Shown: positions 1 through 9,093 of the stretch, in pieces | Position numbering within the stretch: position 1 is the first letter of the stretch | Layout: each line of letters opens with the position of its first letter | From: Fodinicola acaciae | Lineage (GTDB): Bacteria; Actinomycetota; Actinomycetes; Mycobacteriales; HKI-0501 | Direction of reading: 5' to 3' | Assembly: GCF_010993745.1 (NCBI RefSeq) | Contig: NZ_WOTN01000003.1 | Coordinates: 186,001 to 250,000 of the forward strand | DNA: 64,000 nt | Notes under the pieces: model-generated | What the model saw: the letters and a program-made list of their open reading frames with translations, nothing else | What the model was told of the DNA's origin: nothing | Database searches by the model: none | Translations under genes and position numbers: made by a program

Positions 1-591
1 ATCATCGTTCCCGTCGGCTTCGACAACGGCCCGCGTTACGCGGCCTCCGAGTCAACGTCCAGTTACTACGAGCTCCTCTTGTCACACGATGAAGGCCTTG
101 AGCTTCCTGCCGACGCGTATCGGGCGTGGACCCTTGCGGCGACAGACCTCCAAGCCCATCAAGACTTGGCCTTCACCCGCGAGCGGCTCATCAAGCTCGC
201 GTCAGCCGGCCCGGAGAACGTGGAGCAGGCCGAGGGAATCATTCAAGGTCTGGTCGAGGCCGGCGCACTTGCCGAGTATGAACCGGGCACGCAGTCGGCA
301 ATTGAGATCCTGCGCCGACACCGGATGTTTCCGTTCGCCCAAGGCATGGGAAACACGCCAGATCGGCCGGACATGTTCAGGATCGGCCGCAACGGCGAAG
401 TGTTGCTCGAAGTTTACTCAGATATCTACTCGGTATGGAGTCTCAACCTCGACAACTCGAACATCTGGGAGATGATCGAGGAATTCTGCCAACCGCCAGC
501 GCCGCTGAGCGCCGAAGAGACGGCATACATGTTCGCCCAGGCATTGCCGACGTTGGTGACTCTGCAACTCGGTTATCTGATGCCATCATGA
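1..591 (+). CDS. Hypothetical protein, 5' end outside window
   Basis: The reading frame is open from the first base of the window, so the gene begins upstream; the first possible in-window start is a TTG at 79, which I do not favour because the frame reads through with ordinary codon use before it. About 197 codons are visible. The sequence is soluble, mixed alpha/beta, with no signal peptide or membrane segment. A stretch around window codons 60-100 (helix-rich, with REXLIKLA and a later EAGALAEYEPG) could be a small winged-helix-like domain, but I recognise no family. It overlaps the next gene by four bases (ATGA at 588-591), so the two are probably translationally coupled. Function unknown. 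Confidence 0.6.
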   Translation: MIVPVGFDNGPRYAASESTSSYYELLLSHDEGLELPADAYRAWTLAATDLQAHQDLAFTRERLIKLASAGPENVEQAEGIIQGLVEAGALAEYEPGTQSAIEILRRHRMFPFAQGMGNTPDRPDMFRIGRNGEVLLEVYSDIYSVWSLNLDNSNIWEMIEEFCQPPAPLSAEETAYMFAQALPTLVTLQLGYLMPS

Positions 592-1589
592 GTCAGCCAA
601 CGTTCACAAGAACCCCGACCAAAGGCAGACATCGCGTTGATCGGCCGGCGCGGTGGTGGCAGTTTTTACGCCGGAACAAGCTGACTGATGCGAAGGCCAA
701 GGAGTCGCTGCGGGTCGAGAACCTGATCAATCGCGACAAGGCGTTCTGGGACATACCGACGAGGCTCGCGTTCAGCGGCGCGGTGACGGTCGCGACCTGG
801 GCGCTGGGCAAGTACGTCGGCGCCCTGCCGATCAACGGGGTCGAAGTCTCGCAGTATCTCACCGCCATCGCCGCGCAGATCCAGGCGCTCCCGGGCGGCC
901 GGGCGCTGACCGGCGCCATCGGGTACGCATCCGCCGCCGGGCCGCTGGCAGTCGGCACCGTTGCCGCCAGCTATGTCGGCGATCGCTACAAGTCCGGCCG
1001 CAAAGCCCAGGTCGAGCAGCAGAAAAACCAGGCGGAACAGCAGAAACGCGCGGAGCAGCGGCAACGCGGCGTTGACGTCGACACCGACCCGTACGAGCAG
1101 ATTCACGCGCTGAAGACACAAAACGCCGCTCTCCAGAACGAAAACGCCGGATTGCAGGCGCAGGTGTCCGAGCTGCAACAGTTCAAGGCGTACGTGGAAG
1201 GGCAGTTCGCCGCGATCAACGACAGCCTTCGCGACGCCTACGGGGCACACGTCGCCACCAACCAGCGCATCGACAACCTCGAACGACAACCTGTTCCGTG
1301 GTCACGGCCCGACGATGATGATCCCGGCTTCGGCCCCGACGGGCCGCGCCCTCCGGCAGCACCCCCGCCTGGCGCCGGCCCGAAACCACCGGCGCCACCT
1401 CCAGCCGCGCCGTCGCAGATGCTCTCGCGCGAGACCTCCAACCAGGCGCGCAACCTGCTGTCGCGTGCTCAGCAAACCCAGCAGACACTGGGAAAGTCGA
1501 AGGCAGAACCACCGACTCCGCCCGCCGACCGGCAGCGCGGCGCGACGCCGTACCAGGCACCCGCCACCCCGAGTCGCCCCCGCCGATAG
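588..1589 (+). CDS. Hypothetical membrane-associated coiled-coil protein
   Basis: 333 residues from an ATG at 588 that overlaps the stop of the upstream gene (ATGA). The N-terminal 60 residues are basic. A hydrophobic, Gly/Ala-rich region (about residues 65-135) could contain one or two membrane segments. It is followed by a charged Gln/Lys/Arg-rich helix and a clear heptad-type coiled coil (about 165-220, with repeated LQNENAGLQAQVSELQQ-type sequence). The C-terminal third is Pro/Gly/Ala-rich and probably disordered. This plan fits a structural or scaffolding membrane protein, but no family is recognised. The overlap suggests it acts with the protein encoded just upstream. Confidence 0.6.
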   Translation: MSQPTFTRTPTKGRHRVDRPARWWQFLRRNKLTDAKAKESLRVENLINRDKAFWDIPTRLAFSGAVTVATWALGKYVGALPINGVEVSQYLTAIAAQIQALPGGRALTGAIGYASAAGPLAVGTVAASYVGDRYKSGRKAQVEQQKNQAEQQKRAEQRQRGVDVDTDPYEQIHALKTQNAALQNENAGLQAQVSELQQFKAYVEGQFAAINDSLRDAYGAHVATNQRIDNLERQPVPWSRPDDDDPGFGPDGPRPPAAPPPGAGPKPPAPPPAAPSQMLSRETSNQARNLLSRAQQTQQTLGKSKAEPPTPPADRQRGATPYQAPATPSRPRR

Positions 1590-1704
1590 CTCCACCAGAT
1601 TCTGACCATCTGTGCCTGAGCTATCACGTGCCGTGGATAACGATCTAGGAAATAAGCGACAATAGGTGGTGGTGGAGTCTGCGCGGCTGAGGGGAGCCGG
1701 AGCC

Positions 1705-2913
1705 ATGACAGAAGCACCGCCCGCCACCTATCGCAGCGTTTTCGCGGTTGCCGAGTTTCGGAACCTGTGGCTCGCGCACATCCTGTCTGTCGCCGGTGAC
1801 CAGCTGGCGCGGGTCGCGCTGACCGTGCTGGTCTTCGACCGTACGAAGTCGGCCGGCCTGGCGGCGTTGACGTACGCGATCTCCTTCGTCCCCGACCTGG
1901 TCGGCGGCGCGCTGTTGTCCGGCGTCGCCGACCGCTATTCACGTCGCGCGGTCATGGTCGTCGCCGACGTGGCGCGCGCCGCGTTGGTGGCGGTGATGGC
2001 GCTCGGCGGGCTGCCGCTGGCCGGCCAGGTCGTGTTGCTGGTCGCCGTACAGCTGTTGGCCGTGCCGTTCTCCGCGGCCCGGTCGGCGACGCTGCCCAAC
2101 GTGTTGGAAGGCGACCGGCTGATCGTCGGCGTCGGACTGATCAACATGACGTACCAGCTCGGCCTGGTCCTCGGCTTCGCGGCCGGCGGCGCGGTGGTCG
2201 CGGCAATCGGTGTGAACGGTGCGCTGCTGGCCGACGCTGGCACCTTCGTCGTGTCGGCGTCGGTGATCGGTCTGGGGATCCGGCGGCATCTGCCGTCGCG
2301 TACGGCCGAGAGCCGGCCCAGCTGGTGGCATACGACGACGGCCGGCCTGCGGATCGTGGCCGGTCATCCGCGGCTGCGGCTGTTGGTGAGGTTCGCGTGC
2401 CTGTCCGGCTTCTTCGTGGTGCCGGAGGGCCTCGCGGTGCCGTACGCGGCGCAGATCGGCGTCGGCGCGGCTGGCGTCGGGTTGCTGTTGGCGGCCAATC
2501 CGGTCGGGACGGTGGCCGGGATGCTGGCGTTGAAGGCCGTACGGCCGGATCGCCGGCTTCGGCTGCTGGGACCACTGGCAGTGGCGACCTGCCTGGTCCT
2601 GCTGCCGACCTGGCTGGCGCCAGGACTGGCGCTGTCGGCACTGCTGTGGACGGTGAGCGGCGTGGCGAGCGCCCACGACATGATCACCAACGCGACCTTC
2701 GTGCAGACCGCACCGGATCACGTACGCGGCCAGGCGGTCGGCTTCGCGGTCGCGGCGTTGCGAGCCAGCCAGGGCTTCGCGATCGTGATCGGCGGCCTGC
2801 TCGCCCAGCTGTGGCGGCCGGCCGCGGTGATCGGCCTGGCGGCGGCCGCCGGCGTGGTGACGGCGTCCGTGATCGCCGTACGTTGGTCGCGCGTCGTAGG
2901 GCGTGGCGGCTGA
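1705..2913 (+). CDS. MFS exporter (EntS/MFS_3-like)
   Basis: 402 residues; the ATG at 1705 is preceded by a GGGGAG ribosome-binding site near 1691. The start is typical of the MFS_3 / enterobactin-exporter-like group: an N-terminal FRNLWLAHILSVAGDQLARVA segment followed by about 10-12 hydrophobic segments. The loop after the second segment holds the GVADRYSRRAVMVV version of the MFS motif A. These proteins export small molecules, such as siderophores, macrolides or other drugs, using the proton gradient. No biosynthetic genes sit beside it, so the substrate cannot be inferred. A longer in-frame start at 1666 has no better ribosome-binding site. Confidence 0.85.
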   Translation: MTEAPPATYRSVFAVAEFRNLWLAHILSVAGDQLARVALTVLVFDRTKSAGLAALTYAISFVPDLVGGALLSGVADRYSRRAVMVVADVARAALVAVMALGGLPLAGQVVLLVAVQLLAVPFSAARSATLPNVLEGDRLIVGVGLINMTYQLGLVLGFAAGGAVVAAIGVNGALLADAGTFVVSASVIGLGIRRHLPSRTAESRPSWWHTTTAGLRIVAGHPRLRLLVRFACLSGFFVVPEGLAVPYAAQIGVGAAGVGLLLAANPVGTVAGMLALKAVRPDRRLRLLGPLAVATCLVLLPTWLAPGLALSALLWTVSGVASAHDMITNATFVQTAPDHVRGQAVGFAVAALRASQGFAIVIGGLLAQLWRPAAVIGLAAAAGVVTASVIAVRWSRVVGRGG

Positions 2914-3152
2914 CGCGGTGCTGGCCTGTCGCACGCCGCTGGACGACAGGCGGACCGGGGCCGGTCACCAGTTGGAGTCGCGCATGGCTGTTCACCTCCT
3001 CCGGGCCAAGGATGTGAATAGCTCGCAGCAACGGGCTGCTCTCTCAGAGTGTTTTCTCCCACAGGATTCGTCAAATCAGCGGAAAGTAATTTACTTTCCG
3101 TGCTCACTCGACTACTCTTAGCTGCGGATTTGCATCCATCACGGGGCTGTAG
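2914..3152. other. Intergenic region upstream of the diguanylate cyclase gene
   Basis: No convincing gene. It contains the AT-rich palindrome described separately at 3080-3100, which stands out against the GC-rich background and lies about 50 bases before the diguanylate cyclase start. Confidence 0.5.
3080..3100. promoter_or_regulatory. 21-bp palindrome, candidate operator for the diguanylate cyclase gene
   Basis: The sequence has two perfect 10-base arms (CGGAAAGTAA and TTACTTTCCG) around a single central T. It is short, AT-rich, and ends 52 bases before the GTG of the diguanylate cyclase gene, a usual position for a repressor or activator site. It lacks a T-tract, so a terminator is less likely. 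The binding protein is unknown. Confidence 0.45.
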
Positions 3153-4448
3153 GTGAGTACAGTGGGGGCACTGGAGCATCCGCGAACATGGTTCGCTAAC
3201 TGGCGGCTATGGCAGGCGTCACGACAAGTCCTGATCTTTGTGGCGGTGATCGAAGCTGTCGCGGTCATCGCGTCGGCCGGTACGGCCATGCTGCTGCCGG
3301 TCAGCGGGGCCGACTGGGCCCGGTTCGGCGTGTTGGCCGTCGGAGCCGCGATCTACATCGAGCTGACCCGGTCGATCGAGCGGCAACGCGAGTTCGTCGC
3401 CGGCGCCGGGCCGTACGTCGACACCAAGTCGGTGTGGTCGTTCGCGGCCGTACTGGTCTGTCCGCCGGCGCTGGCCACGCTGATGGTGGTCTTCACGTAC
3501 GCGCTGGCCTGGTTCCGGATCTGGCCGCGCCGGCGACCAAGCCCGCTCTACCGGTGGATCTTCTCCGCCGCGACCGTACTGTGCGGCACGCAGCTCGCGG
3601 TCGCCGTCCTGCACCTCGGCATGAGCCACTACCCCGGCATCCCCAGCGCACAGCTGCCGGCCGGCATCATCGACGTCGGCATCGTGGCGCTGGCCGGACT
3701 GGCGCGCTTCGCGGCCAACTACGGACTGGTCATCGTCGCGGCCCTGATGGCGTCTCCTGACCTCAAGCTGGCGAAGCTGATGGAGACCTTCGGCGAGCAG
3801 TCCCTGGAGGCCGCCGCGCTCGGCCTCGGACTGGTCGCCGCCACGCTCGTCACCCTGCAACCGGTCGTCCTCGTCGGTGTCGTCATCGCGCTGGTGGCGC
3901 TGCACCGCTGCGTACTGCTGGCGCAGTTTCGCCAGGCGGCGCGGATCGACGCGAAGACAGGGCTGTACGCGTCAGGCTGGTGGCCGCAGCTGGCGGAGCG
4001 AGCGCTGGACCGCGCCAAGGTGCGCGGCACCGGCCTGGCCGTACTCATGCTGGACCTCGACCATTTCAAGGACGTCAACACCAACTTCGGCCACCTCGGT
4101 GGCGACGAGGCCCTGCGCGCGGTGGCGCGGGAGATCGCGGCTGAGACCCGCGACTATGACATGACCGGCCGTTTCGGCGGCGAGGAGTTCATCGTCTTCC
4201 TGCCGGAGGTCGACACCAGCGAGGTGCACCGCATCGCGGAGCGGATCCGGCGCCGCATCCATGGCCTGGCCATCCCGAACGGCGCGTCGGACGAGCCGAT
4301 CACCGGGCTGACCATCTCGATCGGCGCGGCGATCTATCCGGACGAAGGCATCGCGACGCTGGACGACCTGATCCGCGCGGCCGACAAGGCGCTGCTGCTC
4401 GCGAAGGACAGCGGCCGCAACCAAACCCGTATCGCCAACACCTTCTGA
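3153..4448 (+). CDS. Membrane-bound diguanylate cyclase (GGDEF domain)
   Basis: 431 residues, GTG start. It makes cyclic di-GMP from two GTP. The first ~250 residues hold about eight hydrophobic segments, a membrane sensor region I cannot name. The C-terminal ~170 residues are a GGDEF domain: the active-site signature is GGEEF at residues 342-346, a functional variant. An RxxD inhibitory site (R333-D336) lies exactly five residues upstream, so product feedback inhibition is expected. The conserved LDLDHFKDVN metal/GTP-binding stretch is present near residue 300. No EAL domain follows, so it should be synthesis-only. In actinomycetes c-di-GMP controls development. The gene is convergent with ddl, with a perfect hairpin between them. 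Confidence 0.92.
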   Translation: MSTVGALEHPRTWFANWRLWQASRQVLIFVAVIEAVAVIASAGTAMLLPVSGADWARFGVLAVGAAIYIELTRSIERQREFVAGAGPYVDTKSVWSFAAVLVCPPALATLMVVFTYALAWFRIWPRRRPSPLYRWIFSAATVLCGTQLAVAVLHLGMSHYPGIPSAQLPAGIIDVGIVALAGLARFAANYGLVIVAALMASPDLKLAKLMETFGEQSLEAAALGLGLVAATLVTLQPVVLVGVVIALVALHRCVLLAQFRQAARIDAKTGLYASGWWPQLAERALDRAKVRGTGLAVLMLDLDHFKDVNTNFGHLGGDEALRAVAREIAAETRDYDMTGRFGGEEFIVFLPEVDTSEVHRIAERIRRRIHGLAIPNGASDEPITGLTISIGAAIYPDEGIATLDDLIRAADKALLLAKDSGRNQTRIANTF

Positions 4449-4453
4449 GTCTC

Positions 4454-4510
4454 AGGTTCGCATGGCCACCATGCGTGCGTCTGACGCACGCATGGTGGCC
4501 ATGCGAACCT
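4454..4510. terminator. 57-bp perfect inverted repeat, bidirectional terminator
   Basis: Two 28-base arms are exact reverse complements (AGGTTCGCATGGCCACC... on the left) with one central T. It sits between the converging stop codons of the diguanylate cyclase gene (4448) and ddl (4515), so it can serve both transcripts. It lacks a U-tract, as is common in actinobacteria. Confidence 0.75.
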
Positions 4511-4514
4511 GTGG

Positions 4515-5618
4515 TCAGCGCAGGCCGGTGCCTCGGCGCAGGGCCGCGCGGACCAGCCGCGCCAGCAGCTCCGGATATGGCAGGCCGGTGGCGGCCCACA
4601 TCGCCGGATACTGCGAGATCGAGGTGAAGCCGGGCATCGTGTTGACCTCGTTGACCAGCAGCTCACCGTCGTCGGTGTAGAAGAAATCGACCCGCGCGAG
4701 GCCGGCGCCGTCCAGCGCGGCGAAGGCGCGGCAGGCCATGTCCTGGATGCGGTCGATCACCTCGGCCGGCACGTCCGGCGGGATGTCGAACTCGGTGGCG
4801 TCGTCGAGATACTTGGTCTCGTAGTCGTACCAGCCCTGCCGCGAGCCGATCACCCGGATCTCGGACGGCAGGCTCGCCTCCGGACGGCCGCCGTCCTCGC
4901 CTTCCAGCACGGCGCATTCCATCTCGCGGCCGACGACCGCGGCCTCGATGAGCACCTTCGGGTCGACCTGGCGGGCGGTGGCGATCGCCGTCTCCAGCTC
5001 GGCCCAGTCGGACACGCGCGAGATGCCGATGCTGGAGCCGCCGCGCGCCGGCTTCACGAAGACCGGCAGGCCGAGGCGGTCGCGGTCGGCCTCGGACAGC
5101 GTCTTGTCGTGCGGCCGCAGCACCGCGTACGGTCCGCTGCGCAGCCCCTCGGCGGCGAGCAGCTTCTTGGCGTATTCCTTGTCCATGGCGACCGCAGAGG
5201 CCAGCACGCCGGCGCCGACGTACGGGATGTCGGCCATCTCCAGCAGGCCCTGGATGGTGCCGTCCTCGCCGTACGCACCGTGCAGCACCGGAAAAACGAC
5301 GTCGACGCCGGACAGCGCGGCGACGCCCTCGTCCGGCCGTACGGCGAGGAAGGCGCGGGTCGTCGCGTCGGCCGGCAGCACGACCTCGGTGCCGGTGGAC
5401 ACCTCCGGCATCTCGCGGCCGGTCAGCCGCAGCTGCTCCGGGTCGCCGCTGGTCAGCAGCCACTGGCCGCGCCGGTTGATGCCGATGGGCACGACCTCGA
5501 ACGCCGGGTTGGAGGCGAGGTGCTCCAGCACGCTCGCCGCGCTCAGTGCCGACACACCGTGCTCGGTGCTGCGACCGCCGAACACGACCGCGACCCGGAT
5601 CTTGCGCTGACCATTCAT
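4515..5618 (-). CDS. ddl: D-alanine--D-alanine ligase
   Basis: 367 residues, ATG at 5618. It is a cytoplasmic ATP-grasp enzyme that joins two D-alanines for the peptidoglycan stem peptide. The N-terminal [12 protein letters not shown] signature is present, as are [12 protein letters not shown], the glycine-rich ATP-grasp stretch [12 protein letters not shown], and the C-terminal [12 protein letters not shown] metal/substrate loop. The length is normal for the family. The usual EHEVS is EHGVS here, a minor change. A 91-base gap separates it from the PLP-enzyme gene transcribed in the same direction, so it may be the last gene of the plsC-gpsA run or have its own promoter. It ends at the strong hairpin 4454-4510. 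Confidence 0.96.
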   Translation of the reverse strand: MNGQRKIRVAVVFGGRSTEHGVSALSAASVLEHLASNPAFEVVPIGINRRGQWLLTSGDPEQLRLTGREMPEVSTGTEVVLPADATTRAFLAVRPDEGVAALSGVDVVFPVLHGAYGEDGTIQGLLEMADIPYVGAGVLASAVAMDKEYAKKLLAAEGLRSGPYAVLRPHDKTLSEADRDRLGLPVFVKPARGGSSIGISRVSDWAELETAIATARQVDPKVLIEAAVVGREMECAVLEGEDGGRPEASLPSEIRVIGSRQGWYDYETKYLDDATEFDIPPDVPAEVIDRIQDMACRAFAALDGAGLARVDFFYTDDGELLVNEVNTMPGFTSISQYPAMWAATGLPYPELLARLVRAALRRGTGLR

Positions 5619-5709
5619 CGCTGCGAGGTTACCTGGACGCCGTGTGTAATCGGCTCCTACCCCGGCGCGAGTCCGGGAAATCGGGTCCCGATTGCGCGGG
5701 TGACGGTCG

Positions 5710-6822
5710 TTACAGAGCGTGATCCAGCGCGGCGCTGACGTCGGCGACGAGGTCGGCGGTGTCCTCGCAGCCGGCGGAGAAGCGTACGAACCCATCGGGC
5801 ACGTCGTCGCCACCCCACTGCGCGCGGCGGTCGACGGTGGAGTGCAGGCCGCCGAACGAGGTGGCGGCGCTGACCAGGGCCGACTCGGCGACGAACCGCG
5901 CGACGGTCTCCGCCGATGGCAGCGTGAACGACACGACGCCGCCGAAGCGGCGCATCTGGCGAGAGGCCAGCGCGTACGCCGGATCCGCCGGCCAACCGGG
6001 ATAGCGCAGGCCGCTGACGCCATCGGTTTTTGCCAGCACCTCCACCAAAGCGAGCGCGTTGTCGGCCTGCCGGCGCAGCCGCAGGTCGAGCGTGCCGAGC
6101 GAGCGGTGCGCCAGCCACACCTCGAACGGCCCGGGCATCGCGCCGGCGGCCCGCCGCCAGGCCGCCAGCCGGTCGGCCAACCGCTGGTCGCGGCAGCCGA
6201 CATGGCCGAGGATCAGGTCCGAATGGCCGGTCAACGCCTTGGTGTCGCTGGAAATCACCAGATCGGCGCCGAGTTCCAGCGCGCGCTGGCCGAGCGGGGT
6301 CGCCGTGGTGTTGTCGACTGCCACGAGCGCGCCGGCACGATGTGCCGCGGTCGAGATTTCGGCGATGTCACAGACATCCAGGCCGGGGTTGGACGGAGTT
6401 TCCAGCAACACCAACCGAGCGCCGTCGACCGCGGCCGAATGATCGGCGGCCGTCGGCACTTCTCGCACCTCGACACCGCGCGGCGCCAGATAGTCCGCCG
6501 CCAGCTGCCGAGTCGTGTAATAGCCGTCCGACGGCAGCACGACCGCGTCACCAGGCCGGAGAGACTCCAGCAGTACGGCCGAAACCGCGGCCATGCCGGT
6601 GGCGAAAGCGACCACCGGTCCGCCCTCCAGGCCGGCCAGCGCGGTCTCGAAATGCCGGATCGAGGGATGGCTGATCCGGCCATAGCCGTCGGCGGTGCCG
6701 GCCGGCTGGTCGCCGAGATGGAAAGGCGCCGCGAAAACCGGGCTCGGCAGCAGCGGCTGACCGGCCTGCGCCGGTGCCATGCCGCCGGTGACCACCCGCG
6801 TGCCGTCACCCCACTCGTTCAC
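5710..6822 (-). CDS. PLP-dependent Cys/Met metabolism lyase (cystathionine gamma-lyase-like)
   Basis: 370 residues. The GTG start overlaps the gpsA stop (GTGA), so translation is coupled. It is a fold-type I PLP enzyme of the cystathionine gamma-synthase/lyase family. The PLP lysine is K195 in [11 protein letters not shown]; the GMAAVSAVL phosphate-binding stretch (from about residue 76) and the YGRISHPS segment are also present. Family members make or cleave cystathionine or cleave other sulphur amino acids. The sequence does not settle which, but annotation as gamma-lyase is usual for this gene position. It is slightly shorter than most family members (about 380-400). The phospholipid-gene context is unusual for a sulphur enzyme. 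Confidence 0.82.
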   Translation of the reverse strand: MNEWGDGTRVVTGGMAPAQAGQPLLPSPVFAAPFHLGDQPAGTADGYGRISHPSIRHFETALAGLEGGPVVAFATGMAAVSAVLLESLRPGDAVVLPSDGYYTTRQLAADYLAPRGVEVREVPTAADHSAAVDGARLVLLETPSNPGLDVCDIAEISTAAHRAGALVAVDNTTATPLGQRALELGADLVISSDTKALTGHSDLILGHVGCRDQRLADRLAAWRRAAGAMPGPFEVWLAHRSLGTLDLRLRRQADNALALVEVLAKTDGVSGLRYPGWPADPAYALASRQMRRFGGVVSFTLPSAETVARFVAESALVSAATSFGGLHSTVDRRAQWGGDDVPDGFVRFSAGCEDTADLVADVSAALDHAL

Positions 6823-7823
6823 GCCGTCTCCGACTTCGTCTCGCGTCCCATCAGCTGTTTCACCGCCACCGCCGGCAAAACCCCGGAATGGCAGACGCGT
6901 ACGACCTGCTCGGTCAGCGGCATGTCGACGCCGTTCTTGATCGCCAGGTCGAGCACCGAGCGGCAGCTCTTGACGCCTTCCGCGGTCTGCCTGGTGGCCG
7001 CCGTCGCCTCCGCGAGGCTGGCACCTTTGCCAAGCCGTACGCCAAAAGAGTGGTTGCGGGACAGCGGCGACGAGCAGGTGGCGACCAGGTCGCCGAGGCC
7101 GGCCAGGCCGGCGAAGGTGAGCGGGTCGGCGCCGAGCGCCTGGCCGAGCCGCGCGGTCTCGGCAAGTCCGCGGGTGATCAGCGTCGCCTTGGTGTTGTCG
7201 CCGAAACCCATCCCCTCGGCCATCCCGCAGGCGAGCGCGATGACGTTTTTCACCGCGCCGCCAAGCTCGCAGCCGAGCACGTCGTTGTTGGTGTACGGGC
7301 GAAAATACGGCGTTGTGGTGGCACGCTGCAGCCGCTTGGCGCGCGCGTTGTCGGCACAGGCGATGACCGTCGCGGCCGGCTGCCGATCGGCGAGCTCACG
7401 TGCGAGGTTGGGGCCGGACACGACCGCCACCCGGTCGGCCGGCACGCCGGTGACCTCGACGATCACCTCGCTCATCCGCAGGGTGGTGCCGAGCTCGATG
7501 CCCTTCATCAGGCTGACCAGCGTCGCGTCCTCGTCGATCCAGTCGCGCCAGCCTTCCAGCTGGCCGCGCAGCGTCTGCGACGGCACGGCGAGCACCACCA
7601 GCTCCGCACCGCTGATCGCCTCCTTGGCGTCGGTGGTCGCGGTGAGCGTCGCCGGCAGGCCGATGCCCGGCAGGTATTCGTCGTTACGGTGCGTCGCGTT
7701 GACCGCATCGGCGACCTCCGGCCGGCGAGCCCACAGCGTGACGTGGTTGCCGGCCTCGGCCAGGATCTTCGCGAACGTCGTGCCCCACGAACCGGCTCCG
7801 ATGACGGCGCTGTGTTGCGTCAC
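6819..7823 (-). CDS. gpsA: Glycerol-3-phosphate dehydrogenase [NAD(P)+]
   Basis: 334 residues from a GTG at 7823, which overlaps the stop of the upstream acyltransferase (GTGA). It reduces dihydroxyacetone phosphate to sn-glycerol-3-phosphate, the backbone of phospholipids. It has the N-terminal Rossmann motif [10 protein letters not shown], the SLMKGIE and [11 protein letters not shown] motifs, and the catalytic lysine in the [13 protein letters not shown] stretch. The C-terminal domain carries [20 protein letters not shown] much longer open frame upstream is only an accident of the GC-rich overlapping acyltransferase gene. Its place directly after an acyltransferase links glycerol-3-phosphate supply to its acylation. 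Confidence 0.96.
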   Translation of the reverse strand: MTQHSAVIGAGSWGTTFAKILAEAGNHVTLWARRPEVADAVNATHRNDEYLPGIGLPATLTATTDAKEAISGAELVVLAVPSQTLRGQLEGWRDWIDEDATLVSLMKGIELGTTLRMSEVIVEVTGVPADRVAVVSGPNLARELADRQPAATVIACADNARAKRLQRATTTPYFRPYTNNDVLGCELGGAVKNVIALACGMAEGMGFGDNTKATLITRGLAETARLGQALGADPLTFAGLAGLGDLVATCSSPLSRNHSFGVRLGKGASLAEATAATRQTAEGVKSCRSVLDLAIKNGVDMPLTEQVVRVCHSGVLPAVAVKQLMGRETKSETA

Positions 7824-8539
7824 GAGGTTGCCTCCCGGCGGCGTCGCAGTCGGAACAGCGGTCCGGTCGGCGCCGGCTCGCCGCGCAGCTCGGCGACCAT
7901 GTCGCGGAGCCGGAACATCACCTTCTCGGTGATCTCCTCGAGCAGCTCGGCGGTGACCGGCCGGTCCGCGTACGCGCTCAGGTCGATCGGGTCGCCGACG
8001 ACCACCGACACCGGCGTACGCCACCGCGGCCGGAACTTGTTGGTGATCGGATGGTGGATCCGCTGCGCACCCCACTGCACCACCGGCACCATCGGCGCGC
8101 CGGTCAGCAACGCGAGCCGCGCGGCGCCGGTCTTGCCGACCATCGGCCACAGGTCGGGGTCCTTGGTACAGGTGCCTTCCGGATGCATCAGTACGAGGCT
8201 GCCGTCCTTGACCGCGTCGACCGCCGCCGCCAGGGCGAGCGCGGCGTCGGTCGTGTGCCGGCGTACCGGGATCTGGTGTGCGCCGCGCATCACCGCGCCG
8301 ACCAGGCCCTTCTTGAACAGCGTGTCCTTGGCCAGGAACCGTGGATTGCGCGGCAGGTCGACGATGAAGTGGCCGAGCACCAGCGGGTCGACCTTGGAGA
8401 TGTGGTTGGTGACCACCACGCCGCCGCCGGCCGGCACCTTCTCCTGACCGCGCCACTCGCGCCTGGTCATCAGCACCATGACCGGCCGGAGGAGGACGAT
8501 CGCCAGCCCCAACCAGAACCCACGCTTCACTCTGGTCAC
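7820..8539 (-). CDS. plsC: 1-acyl-sn-glycerol-3-phosphate acyltransferase-like protein
   Basis: 239 residues, GTG start (a second GTG four codons downstream is possible). PlsC-family acyltransferase: the acyl-acceptor motif is NHISKVD (the HX4D catalytic pair), followed by the substrate-binding [16 protein letters not shown], which corresponds to the family's FPEGT motif. A short hydrophobic N-terminus (about residues 8-25) probably anchors it at the membrane. It acylates lysophosphatidate or a related lipid in glycerophospholipid synthesis. The 4-base overlap with gpsA supports joint expression and function. Confidence 0.88.
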   Translation of the reverse strand: MTRVKRGFWLGLAIVLLRPVMVLMTRREWRGQEKVPAGGGVVVTNHISKVDPLVLGHFIVDLPRNPRFLAKDTLFKKGLVGAVMRGAHQIPVRRHTTDAALALAAAVDAVKDGSLVLMHPEGTCTKDPDLWPMVGKTGAARLALLTGAPMVPVVQWGAQRIHHPITNKFRPRWRTPVSVVVGDPIDLSAYADRPVTAELLEEITEKVMFRLRDMVAELRGEPAPTGPLFRLRRRREATS

Positions 8540-8610
8540 ACGGCCACCCCTGTCGACACACCCATCGACCGATCATTGCTCAGCCGGCGTACGGGTGTCG
8601 AGGCAGGCGG

Positions 8611-9078
8611 TCAGCCGGTCGGCAGGATGGTGACCTGACTGGCCGTACGCGAGGTGCCACCGCTGCCGGGCTCGCTGGTGACCGACACCGTGCTGCCGGC
8701 CTTGAGGTCGGTGGCCGCGCCGGCCGCCGGCTTGTAGACCTTGGCGCCAGGCGCGAGCGTCACGGTGACGCTGCCGGCGCGCGTCTGGAGCACCACGGTG
8801 TTGCCGGACACCGAGGTCACGGTGCCGGTCAGCGCCACGTTCCGGCCGCCGCCAAAGCCCTGGCCGCCGCCAAAGCCCTGGCCGCCCGGTCCGTAGCCGC
8901 CGCGCTGGAACTGGCCGCGCCCGAAGCCGGCCGGTGCGGTGAACCGGCCGGCCGCGAAGCCGCCGCCGAAGACGACGACCAGCGCGACCACCGCCGCGAC
9001 GATCAACAGCGGCTTACGGTTTGCCGGCGGCTTCTGGCCACCGAGAGCTTCGCCGACCAGTGGTGCGGGCTCAGACAT
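8611..9078 (-). CDS. Membrane-anchored Gly-rich protein with DUF5666-like beta domain
   Basis: 155 residues. A short cytoplasmic N-terminus is followed by one membrane segment (about residues 24-46), then a Gly/Phe/Gln-rich linker containing tandem GGQGFGGG repeats. The extracytoplasmic ~75-residue domain has alternating Val/Thr strands (TGTVTSVSGNTVVLQT...), resembling the OB-like DUF5666 fold. It is the last gene of the MacAB-like efflux operon, 15 bases after the permease stop. The membrane-fusion protein of that operon has a similar Gly-rich tail, so the two may act together outside the membrane. Function unknown. Confidence 0.7.
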   Translation of the reverse strand: MSEPAPLVGEALGGQKPPANRKPLLIVAAVVALVVVFGGGFAAGRFTAPAGFGRGQFQRGGYGPGGQGFGGGQGFGGGRNVALTGTVTSVSGNTVVLQTRAGSVTVTLAPGAKVYKPAAGAATDLKAGSTVSVTSEPGSGGTSRTASQVTILPTG

Positions 9079-9093
9079 GGTTTCTCCTCGTTT

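Noticed and set aside
5670-5705. Short palindrome ATCGGGTCCCGAT between ddl and the lyase gene as a terminator
   Set aside because: Only six-base arms with no loop; too weak to call a terminator.
5719-7932. 737-codon open frame on the + strand opposite the lyase and gpsA genes
   Set aside because: Its sequence is low in hydrophobic pattern and high in Arg/Gly/Gln, lacks any family motif, and lies antisense to two genes with clear motifs. It is a product of GC-rich codon positions.
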